64,000 bases of DNA from Pseudoalteromonas peptidolytica. Its GTDB lineage: Bacteria > Pseudomonadota > Gammaproteobacteria > Enterobacterales > Alteromonadaceae. Location of the stretch: contig NZ_WEHZ01000007.1 of the NCBI RefSeq assembly GCF_012641745.1, positions 118,487 through 182,486 on the forward strand, read 5' to 3'. The translations under genes and the position numbers were made by a program. Below the pieces are notes generated by a model. That model worked only from the letters and a program-made list of their open reading frames with translations. It searched no databases and was not told where the DNA came from. Below, one piece after another: positions 25,245 to 33,014 of the stretch; position 1 is the first letter of the stretch; every line of letters starts with the position of its first letter.

Positions 25245-28229
25245 ATGGCCAATAATAATAACAGAAGCCATGCAGCAGGAAATTCACGGCAATTTAGCAA
25301 GTCTGTACTCGCTCTTGCGATATTATCAGCGACTAACTGGGCAATGGCTGAAGAAGCCGAAACAGAGCAGGCACAGGAAATCGAAACGATTGAGGTGCGC
25401 GGGATCCGCGCATCTATGGCTGAAAACTTGGCGATTAAGCGTTTATCAAACGCGATTGTGGATGCCATTACAGCAGAAGATATTGGCAAGTTTCCCGATA
25501 AAAATGTGGCGGATTCACTGCAACGTGTACCCGGTGTGGTGATTTCTCGTAGTGGCGGGGAAGGGGAAAACGTCAGTATTCGTGGCCTTTCCTCTGATCT
25601 TACTTTTACGCAGTTAAACGGCAATTTTATTGCTTCTTCTCCGGGCTCGCCGTCGCGCTCTTTTAGTTACTCTTTGTTGCCGTCTACCATGGTGCAATCG
25701 GTTGAAGTGTTTAAATCTTCTGAGGCGCGTTTAGATGAAGGTGGGGTCGGCGGCACGGTTATTCTACACAGCCGTAAACCACTGGATATGGAGGCAAATT
25801 CTGGGGCGTTAAATGTTGAATATACCTACGCTGATGTGACTGAAGAGTACGAGCCTAATTTTAGCGGCGTTTATTCTTGGAAGAACGAAGAAGAAACCTT
25901 TGGCTTGCTAGTTGGTTATACCAATCAAGACCGCACCAACCGGTCTTTAGGCGGTGATATGTCGGGCGGTGGCGGTTGGCGTTGGGCAACAAGTTCAGAA
26001 TTGCCAGCGGCGGACACGGCGGGCAATGTGATTGCTGATAGTACACGTCGATTTGCAGCGTTAGAAGATGCTTATGGTAACGTTTATGATGGTGTTTGGG
26101 CACCGCAAGTTGCAGGTGTTGGGGTAACCAAAGAAAAACGTGAACGTCAGGGGTTACAAGCCACCATTCAATGGCGTCCAGTAGACGATTTATCTTTAAC
26201 ATTCAATCATTTTCATTTTGAGCTTGGGCAAAATCGCACCACGTCACAAATGTGGATCCCAGAGTGGAAGTACAGCCCAGATTACCTTACCGGTATTACC
26301 CTAGACGAAACCGGTACGATTGTGACAGGCATGGACTTTACCAGTGGCGCTGGTGGCACTGAAGGGAATCTTGAATTTCCTTGGATCATTGGTAGTTACA
26401 CGGTAGAAAAAGACACCTCGGATACCTACGACTTCGCTTTTGAATATGCCGGTGATTTATATGATTTACGTGGTAAATTTGGTCACACTGAAGCCAGCGG
26501 AGGCCCTTCAGAATCTTGGAGCGCGGCGTATAAAAGCGGCCAACCTGCGAGTCGCAGCGATTCTGGACAGGTTGAAAACGCCGCTTCATTTGCTGGGTGG
26601 CGATTAGGCGACAGAGTGTCGCTGTACGCCGATCCCGCTTTGCTGTCTAACCTTCAGGCTGGTATTGCCGGCGATCCCGACCCGGGTTCGACAGGTTCAA
26701 GCTTTGTCGTCAGTGACTTAGAAGAGGACTATGCCCAGTTAGACCTTGATTATCGCGTCGGGTACGGCATCGTTGATACGCTGCATGTTGGTGCTAAATA
26801 TCGTAAAGCGACACTGCACCGCGAAACCAACAACACCTTCTTCATCACTCAAGATGGGGCTGACAGAATTGCCAGTGGCGAGCTTGATCCATTCAGTCAA
26901 GGTGCCATTGATGAGGTGTCTTACCAGTGGATTGGTGGTATGCCAAAACTGGAAGATATTTTGAATACAACGTCTGAACAAAATATCCCAGGCGGTTTTG
27001 AAGTAAATACCATGCCCACGATCAATTGGGATAGATACCGCGAAATCGTGACCAGTGAATATGTTAAGCACACGCGCCGTGAGCCTGATTTTGTGTTCGA
27101 CATAGAAGAAGAGATCATGGCCGCCTATCTACAAGCCGATTTTTCTTTTGGAGATTTTAGAGGAAACATCGGGGTACGCTATGTCGAGACTGAAACGCAG
27201 ATTATGTCATCGGATAAAATTAACTACTTTTTAGATGACATTGATGATGTCACCGAAGAAGATATCTTAGGTGATGAGCGCCTTATTGACGTTGAAACCA
27301 CCACCGTGCGTACCGTAACCGACTCGCAATTTTTACCTAGCTTCAATATTGTCTGGGATGCCAGCGACAATCTTGTTATACGAGGTGCTATCGCCAAAAC
27401 GATGTCTCGAGCCCCGTTCAACGACATGGGAGCACCCGAGCAGTTAACCTTTATCTCTCAAGAATGGGCAGACGACAGGCTCGAGTTTAGAGGCAACCCT
27501 GTGGAGCCTGGATGGCGCGGCGCAGGTGGTAACAAAGCGCTAAAACCATTTGAATCGGTACAGATGGATTTATCTGCGGAGTATTATTATGGCGAAGGAT
27601 CTGCGGTTGGCATTGCGGTATTCAACAAAGACGTAGATAACTTTATCGTGCCCTTGATCATTACCTCAGTAAGGCCGTTTGAGGGCTTTAATAACCCTTT
27701 TACCGGTGTTGAAATTGTGCCGCCGGGTGATATTACCGTCACGCCGTTTACCACCACCGCCAATGGTACAAACGCAACCTCTCGGGGAGTAGAGCTGTTT
27801 GCACAACATGCATTCGATAATGGCTTTGGTCTCAACGTTAACTACACCCTAAACGATACCAATCAGGCAGACATTAGCGTAGACGGTGAAAAGGTCGGTG
27901 AGTCTGCACTTGTCGGTAGTGCTGATAATCAATTTAACTTCTCCGTCTATTACGAGAATGACACTTTCAGTGTCAGAGCATCATATAACCGCCGAGGAGA
28001 GACCGCTTTGGGGCTTGCCGACGGGCTCACTGTATATCAGGAACCATATCAACAAGTTGATGTGAACGCTTCTTATAACTTGATGGAAAACCTGATCCTA
28101 ACCGCGTCTGTGATCAACCTAACCAAAGAAGAACCGAGAACCTTTTATGGTGAAGATTCTAAAGCGAGATTGCGCAGCAGCAGCTACACCGGGCAGCGCT
28201 ACTATGCCGGGATCACCTACCGATTTTAA
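25245..28229 (+). CDS. TonB-dependent outer-membrane receptor (carbohydrate type)
   Basis: 994 residues from ATG 25245 (TTGGAGATAGTA upstream). The signal peptide ends near NWAMA; the TonB box is IETIEVRG; the plug domain follows with IGKFPDKNVADSLQRVPGV and NVSIRGLSSDLTFTQLNG. The 22-strand barrel fills the rest, ending in YYAGITYRF with the terminal Phe needed for outer-membrane assembly. The opening (NLAIKRLSNAIVDAITAEDIG) is typical of large marine receptors for oligosaccharides and other organic nutrients. With the downstream discoidin lipoprotein it probably forms the surface capture and import unit of the catabolic island. Confidence 0.93.
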   Translation: MANNNNRSHAAGNSRQFSKSVLALAILSATNWAMAEEAETEQAQEIETIEVRGIRASMAENLAIKRLSNAIVDAITAEDIGKFPDKNVADSLQRVPGVVISRSGGEGENVSIRGLSSDLTFTQLNGNFIASSPGSPSRSFSYSLLPSTMVQSVEVFKSSEARLDEGGVGGTVILHSRKPLDMEANSGALNVEYTYADVTEEYEPNFSGVYSWKNEEETFGLLVGYTNQDRTNRSLGGDMSGGGGWRWATSSELPAADTAGNVIADSTRRFAALEDAYGNVYDGVWAPQVAGVGVTKEKRERQGLQATIQWRPVDDLSLTFNHFHFELGQNRTTSQMWIPEWKYSPDYLTGITLDETGTIVTGMDFTSGAGGTEGNLEFPWIIGSYTVEKDTSDTYDFAFEYAGDLYDLRGKFGHTEASGGPSESWSAAYKSGQPASRSDSGQVENAASFAGWRLGDRVSLYADPALLSNLQAGIAGDPDPGSTGSSFVVSDLEEDYAQLDLDYRVGYGIVDTLHVGAKYRKATLHRETNNTFFITQDGADRIASGELDPFSQGAIDEVSYQWIGGMPKLEDILNTTSEQNIPGGFEVNTMPTINWDRYREIVTSEYVKHTRREPDFVFDIEEEIMAAYLQADFSFGDFRGNIGVRYVETETQIMSSDKINYFLDDIDDVTEEDILGDERLIDVETTTVRTVTDSQFLPSFNIVWDASDNLVIRGAIAKTMSRAPFNDMGAPEQLTFISQEWADDRLEFRGNPVEPGWRGAGGNKALKPFESVQMDLSAEYYYGEGSAVGIAVFNKDVDNFIVPLIITSVRPFEGFNNPFTGVEIVPPGDITVTPFTTTANGTNATSRGVELFAQHAFDNGFGLNVNYTLNDTNQADISVDGEKVGESALVGSADNQFNFSVYYENDTFSVRASYNRRGETALGLADGLTVYQEPYQQVDVNASYNLMENLILTASVINLTKEEPRTFYGEDSKARLRSSSYTGQRYYAGITYRF

Positions 28230-28325
28230 CTTTGGCGATAACCATAAAGTAATGCAAACCGGGTGAAGTCGTGTCAGTACAACGAGAAACAATATCACGG
28301 CTTATCACCTGCTTGTGGTGCGTTT

Positions 28326-28357
28326 ATATCAACCTATTCACACGAGTTGGTTGATAT
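28326..28357 (+). promoter_or_regulatory. Inverted repeat between receptor and lipoprotein genes
   Basis: A perfect 9-bp inverted repeat, ATATCAACC with GGTTGATAT, around a 14-base loop, 17 bases before the lipoprotein ATG. There is no T-tract, so it is more likely an RNA hairpin affecting relative expression or an operator than a terminator. Confidence 0.45.
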
Positions 28358-28373
28358 GTAAGAAGGGATAAAT

Positions 28374-31214
28374 ATGAACACGTTAAATAAAATAAGAAAT
28401 GCGATCCCGCTCATTGCCGTTAGCAGTTTATTGGCTGCATGTGGCGGCGGGAGCGATGATCCAAAAGTTGAAAAAGTGCCAGTAACCCCCGCTGTGACGA
28501 CGGCAGAAGTATCAGGTTCAGTGATAAAAGGCGCGTTGAGTCAAGCCCGCATTTCGGTGACGGCGCTCAATGGCTCTAGCATGATGATGGATGAGAACTC
28601 GACAACCAGTCAAACGGGGGAATGGTTTATAGAGCTGGCTGGTAAAGCTGGGTTTGGTATTAATTCTACTATTAAAGTGACCGCCACAACGAGCGAAGGC
28701 TCGCAGATGCGCTGCGACGCGAGTCGCTGTGGCTCAGTAGGAATTGGGGAGCAGGTAAGTGGCGATTACATTTCTGGTGTGACTTTGGCTACTCTAAGTC
28801 ATGTTGCCGTGCCGTTTGGTTCAAATGCCGATGGTAGTGCTGATGCTACCTTACAAATCAACGCCTTGACGACACTAGCAACCATGCTGGTGGAGCAGCA
28901 GATTGCCGAGGGGCGTAATGTCTCCACTCCTGAATTAATGGCACTGGCAAAAGCCCAGATGTCTGCGTTATTGCTTCGGGCTCTTGGTTGGCAAACAGGG
29001 AACACTAATGTTTTTGAGTTACCTGTGGTTAGCGCTGACCAATTAACGAATTTTGAATTAGGGGAAACTTGCATAACCTCTGACTCTGGTGAGCAAAGTT
29101 GCGAGATGACGTATGTTTCCGAGAGTGTGCAAAAGCTTTCCCTATTCAATGCTGCGTTTGCACAGTTTGACGAGCAAGGTTCCTTGCAAGGTATCTTAAG
29201 CGACTCTGCTAGTAATCTTAGCGCCGCACTTGGCGGTGATGAAGCTGCACTTGAAGCGCTTCGATTGCCAATCTACAACGCGCTGCAAGCTCACCCATTA
29301 ACGAAGCAGCTAGGTCTTAGTGCCGATAGTATTATGGACTTAGCACTACCACTATTTGATGAGCCGGTATCCACCGGACCCATGCTGCAAGTCGTGACAT
29401 CAGGTGCCACTATTACAGCAAGAAATGCGATTAGTGACGCCGAGAGTGCAGACAAGGCATTTGATGGCGATCCGCAAACTAAATGGCTTGACCACAATGA
29501 TTGGCAGGGGCCACCGACAGAGGAAGCACCATCTTGGATCCAAGTGGATTTTCCCACTCAACAAGCAATTAGTGGTGTTTACATTACCAGTGCTAACGAT
29601 GCCCCAGAGCGAGATCCAGAAAACTTCTCGTTATTAGCTTCAAACGATGAGGGCGCGAGTTGGGTTAATTTGGGCAATGTGGTTGGGGCGTCGTTTGAAG
29701 CGCGCTTTGAACGTCAAGGCTTTGTATTTGGTAATGCGCAAAAATATACCAGCTACCGAATTGCTGTGACAAAAAACAAAAATAACGATGGTTTACTGCA
29801 AATTGGAGAAATTCAATTTGTTGGGCCGGTTTATCCGAGCGTTGACCATACGGATACTGAGACGTTTGCGGTCACGGCAGGCAACAGTATCGGTGAGGCA
29901 GAAAACCAAGATAAGGCATTTGATAACGACCCAACCACTAAGTGGCTGGATCATAATGGTTGGCAAGGCCCACCTACTGTCGAAGCGCCTTCATGGATCC
30001 AAGTAGATTTTAATGAGGCGGTGGCAGTTAATCAGCTTGCGATAACGAGCGCCAATGATGCTCCTGAGCGAGATCCTGAGAACTTTGCTTTATTTGGCTC
30101 TAACGATAACGGAGTTACATGGCAGCAGTTGAGTAATTGGGTTGGTGAATCTTTTGAAGCAAGAGGAGAGCGCCAAAGCTTTGCGGTAGCGAATCAATTG
30201 CCATATCAAAGCTATCGCCTTGAGATAACCAAGAACAAAAATAATGATGGTTTGATGCAGCTTGCTGAGATTGAATTAATCGGCCCAGAAATCTCTGGAT
30301 TAGATCATGCACAAGTTCAAGGTGCGAGTTACACGGCGCGTTTTAGTATTAGCGATTCAGAGAGCGCAGCGCAAGCCTTTGATAAAAATGTTGAGACTAA
30401 GTGGCTCGATCACAACGATTGGCAGGGGCCTCCCACTGCTGAAGATCCAGCTTGGGTTCAAGTAAGCTTACCACAAGCGCAAGCGGTAAATACTTTATAC
30501 ATTACCAGCGCCAATGATGCGCCGGAGCGTGACCCTGAAAACTTCCAACTTTTGGCATCTCACGATGGGGAAGTATGGCAATTATTAAATACTTGGGTAG
30601 GGGAGCCGTTTGAATCGCGTTTTGAACGTCGAGCCTTTGCGTTTGCTAATGGCTTGGCTTACACACATTATCGCTTGTCTATCAGTAAAAATGCGAATAA
30701 TGATGGGTTAGTGCAAATAGCTGAAATTGAACTCGCTGGACCTCAGTATGCACTTGAAGACTTGTCTGACTTGGCTGGAACAAGCTTTACCACGCGTAAT
30801 CGTATTGGAGATGCGGAAAGTGAACAAAAAGCGTTTGATAATGATACCGAGACAAAATGGCTAGATCACAATGAATGGCAAGGCCCGCCAACAGAGGGAT
30901 CACCATCTTGGATCCAAGCTGATTTTACTGCGTCACAGATTGTGAGTGGTTTGGCTATCACCAGTGCCAATGATGCGCCAGAACGCGATCCCGAAAACTT
31001 TCAGCTACTGGGATCTAATGATGGTGGTCAGACGTGGACAGAAGTCGCGGTTTGGGTAGGTGAGCGCTGGGATGAACGCTTACAACGAAGAGTGTTTACT
31101 TTCTCCAATGCTTTTGCCTATCGCAGTTATCGTCTAAACATTAGCAAAAATGCGAATAACGATGGCTTAGTACAGATCTCAGAAATTGAGCTCCTTGGTC
31201 TTAGCAGCGAATAG
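28374..31214 (+). CDS. Lipoprotein with four tandem discoidin-like (F5/8 type C) repeats
   Basis: 946 residues. The signal peptide ends at LLAAC (lipobox, Cys near 22), so it is a lipidated, probably outer-membrane, surface protein. Residues about 40-330 form a region with carboxypeptidase-regulatory-like character (VSGSVIKGALSQARISV). Four tandem units of about 152 residues follow (base spacing 460, 458 and 456), each with TKWLDHN.W.GPP, SANDAPERDPENF and a closing KN.NNDGL motif. These are galactose-binding-like beta-sandwiches, as in CBM32 and F5/8C modules. It follows the TonB receptor by 144 bases and most likely binds the glycan substrate for it. No catalytic domain is seen. Confidence 0.85.
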   Translation: MNTLNKIRNAIPLIAVSSLLAACGGGSDDPKVEKVPVTPAVTTAEVSGSVIKGALSQARISVTALNGSSMMMDENSTTSQTGEWFIELAGKAGFGINSTIKVTATTSEGSQMRCDASRCGSVGIGEQVSGDYISGVTLATLSHVAVPFGSNADGSADATLQINALTTLATMLVEQQIAEGRNVSTPELMALAKAQMSALLLRALGWQTGNTNVFELPVVSADQLTNFELGETCITSDSGEQSCEMTYVSESVQKLSLFNAAFAQFDEQGSLQGILSDSASNLSAALGGDEAALEALRLPIYNALQAHPLTKQLGLSADSIMDLALPLFDEPVSTGPMLQVVTSGATITARNAISDAESADKAFDGDPQTKWLDHNDWQGPPTEEAPSWIQVDFPTQQAISGVYITSANDAPERDPENFSLLASNDEGASWVNLGNVVGASFEARFERQGFVFGNAQKYTSYRIAVTKNKNNDGLLQIGEIQFVGPVYPSVDHTDTETFAVTAGNSIGEAENQDKAFDNDPTTKWLDHNGWQGPPTVEAPSWIQVDFNEAVAVNQLAITSANDAPERDPENFALFGSNDNGVTWQQLSNWVGESFEARGERQSFAVANQLPYQSYRLEITKNKNNDGLMQLAEIELIGPEISGLDHAQVQGASYTARFSISDSESAAQAFDKNVETKWLDHNDWQGPPTAEDPAWVQVSLPQAQAVNTLYITSANDAPERDPENFQLLASHDGEVWQLLNTWVGEPFESRFERRAFAFANGLAYTHYRLSISKNANNDGLVQIAEIELAGPQYALEDLSDLAGTSFTTRNRIGDAESEQKAFDNDTETKWLDHNEWQGPPTEGSPSWIQADFTASQIVSGLAITSANDAPERDPENFQLLGSNDGGQTWTEVAVWVGERWDERLQRRVFTFSNAFAYRSYRLNISKNANNDGLVQISEIELLGLSSE

Positions 31215-31237
31215 CCTGAATTAAATAAATCTCAACC

Positions 31238-31275
31238 AAAAAAAGCCAGAGTGCAATTTGCGCTCTGGCTTTTTA
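31238..31275 (+). terminator. Intrinsic terminator of the receptor-lipoprotein unit
   Basis: Stem AAAAGCCAGAG paired with CTCTGGCTTTTT around an 11-base loop, followed by a T-rich run, 24 bases after the lipoprotein stop. Confidence 0.9.
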
Positions 31276-31310
31276 TTTTTCTCAGTGAGAGTGACTTAGT
31301 ATGGTTGATT

Positions 31311-31500
31311 ATGCCAATTTACTTAATTAAGTGGTCTATTTTGAGGCAAGAAAATCTTGTCGATAGCCCCGCTACCGCGTCCTACTATCGCCAAGGTACC
31401 TACCTCCGTGTAGGCAAGGCAAAAATTTTGCTATTTGCTCTAAATGAGAAGTTTTTAACGCAGCTAGCGTCAGGTTTAATCCCTCAAATTGAGATCATAA
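31311..31500 (-). repeat. MITE-like element, copy 2 (reversed, one end eroded, 48-bp longer centre)
   Basis: On the minus strand it matches the other copies (TCAATTTGAGG near the left end, CGACAAGATTTTC, CTCAAAATAGACCACTTAATTAAG). Positions 31366-31419 hold 54 bases where copies 3 and 5 have six; that insert contains GGTACC and the short hairpin CCTAC-CTCCGT-GTAGG. The outer inverted end next to pheA is missing or degraded. The pheA TGA stop (31495-31497) lies inside the boundary region. Confidence 0.8.
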
Positions 31501-32649
31501 TACATCCACAGCTTGTAGCGATTCGCTCTGGTAGCAGCCCAGTAATCGTACAAATTGAGTATGATCTTTTAACTCTTCAAGTGCCACTTGGACTTGTGAG
31601 TCTGCAATATTGGCAAGCAAATCTACATAAAAAACTTCTTCCCAAGGGTTACCAGGTACTGGGCGTGACTCTAACTTAACCATATTGATATTATGCTGTT
31701 TAAATACCATTAGCGCGTCGGCAAGTGAGCCAACATGCTGTTTGGTGGCCATAATTAAACTGGTTTTAGTTGGGATTTGAGTGGACACTTGAAGTGCTTT
31801 TCTTGCGACCACAATAAACCGGCTATGGTTTTCAGTTTGATTTGCAAGACCCGCCTTGACTACCTCAAGACCCATGTTTTTTCCTGCTTGGGCTGAGCCG
31901 ATAGCTGCACTATTTGGATGCTCAGCCGCATGCTTTAAGGCACTTGAAGTCGAGTCGCATGTTTCATGCTGAATATCGCCAAGGCCTTGAATGAAACGGC
32001 TGCACTGGGCAAAAGGTTGCGGGTGCGCATAGATTTTTTCAATAGCTTGTAACTCTGTGTCAGGCAGTGCTAGCAAGCAATGTTCCACGGTATGCGTTAC
32101 CTCGCCCACAATGGAGACTTGTGCATGCTGTAGTAAATCGAATACTTCGTTTATGCTGCCAGAGCTGGTATTTTCAATGGGTAAAATGCCGAAGTCGGCT
32201 TGGCCTTTTTCTACTTGCTCGGTGATTTGATCAAAGCTTTGGCAACCCATTTCCACAAGCTTGCCGGGACGACGGCTAAAATATTTATGGCATGCGAGTT
32301 GGCTGTAAGACCCTTGTCCGCCAAGGTAAGCAACGCGATGTGTATCACCTACAGCATCGGGATTTAAATTCTTTTGCAACATGGCTTGTTGGTTTAATAC
32401 AGAGTCTTCTAAGATGGTTTGGAAAACGCTATTTATGTAAAAAGCATCTAGACCCAGAGATTTACCATAGCGGATTAATTTCTCTAGCAGTGCTTGCTCA
32501 CGTGCTTCATCACGGATTGGCTTATTGTTGGCTATTTTATATTCAAGCACGCCGTGACTAATGCGGCGTCGTTTTGCCAGTAGTATTAATAACTCTGAAT
32601 CTATCTCATTGATGTCATGCCTAAGGGCATCTAATGTGTCTTGTGTCAT
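31495..32649 (-). CDS. pheA: Bifunctional chorismate mutase / prephenate dehydratase (P-protein)
   Basis: Converts chorismate to prephenate and then to phenylpyruvate, the phenylalanine branch. At 384 residues it is near the enteric 386. Residues 1-90 are AroQ mutase (INEIDSELLILLAKRRRISH); about 105-285 are prephenate dehydratase (VAYLGGQGSYSQLA, ending near ENHSRFIVV); about 297-375 are an ACT domain with GSLADAL and ESRP, the two motifs that bind feedback-inhibiting Phe. Ribosome site GAGG before the ATG. Expression is controlled by the leader peptide and attenuator upstream. The last codons and the stop lie at the edge of a MITE-like element. Confidence 0.97.
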   Translation of the reverse strand: MTQDTLDALRHDINEIDSELLILLAKRRRISHGVLEYKIANNKPIRDEAREQALLEKLIRYGKSLGLDAFYINSVFQTILEDSVLNQQAMLQKNLNPDAVGDTHRVAYLGGQGSYSQLACHKYFSRRPGKLVEMGCQSFDQITEQVEKGQADFGILPIENTSSGSINEVFDLLQHAQVSIVGEVTHTVEHCLLALPDTELQAIEKIYAHPQPFAQCSRFIQGLGDIQHETCDSTSSALKHAAEHPNSAAIGSAQAGKNMGLEVVKAGLANQTENHSRFIVVARKALQVSTQIPTKTSLIMATKQHVGSLADALMVFKQHNINMVKLESRPVPGNPWEEVFYVDLLANIADSQVQVALEELKDHTQFVRLLGCYQSESLQAVDVL

Positions 32650-32671
32650 AGGTCCTCACTCCCATTTAGCC

Positions 32672-32702
32672 AAAAAAAAGCCCCCCGATGTTGGGAGGCT
32701 TA
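32672..32702 (-). terminator. pheA attenuator terminator
   Basis: On the minus strand, AAGCCTCCCA..GGGGGGCTT followed by eight T residues lies between the Phe-rich leader and pheA. The leader's own end (AGAGGCTT, 32731-32738 region) can pair with the AAGCCTCC arm, forming the competing antiterminator expected for transcription attenuation. Confidence 0.85.
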
Positions 32703-32737
32703 GCTATTCTTTTTCACTCGCGAACAGTCAAGCCTCT

Positions 32738-32788
32738 TCACCTAAAGAAGCTAAAAAAGAAATATGTGTTGCGTGTGATGAAATTCAT
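32738..32788 (-). CDS. pheL: pheA leader peptide
   Basis: A 16-residue peptide, MNFITRNTYFFFSFFR, with six phenylalanines plus a tyrosine, ending in TGA about 35 bases before the attenuator hairpin. When charged tRNA-Phe is scarce, a ribosome stalled on the Phe codons would favour the antiterminator and allow pheA transcription. This is the classic Phe attenuation layout. The sequence is too short for homology, but composition and position are compelling. Confidence 0.88.
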   Translation of the reverse strand: MNFITRNTYFFFSFFR

Positions 32789-33014
32789 TTTTTCAAACCT
32801 TATTTTGAAATCGAATACATTATTAACATAGAACCAAAACGAAACACAAGTACTAGTTTGAATGTGGTGGAAAAAATTCTTAGGGGCTATCAATAGAGAC
32901 ACTTCATCTGTTTGACTTATATATAGGTTAATCAAACGTAACTTATTGGCGAGTCGAAAAATATTCTGATATATTCAGGCAATACACCACTACAAATAGA
33001 AGATAGGCTAACTT

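Noticed and set aside
31251..31679. 142-codon + frame after the lipoprotein gene
   Set aside because: Runs through the terminator, the MITE-like copy and antisense of pheA.
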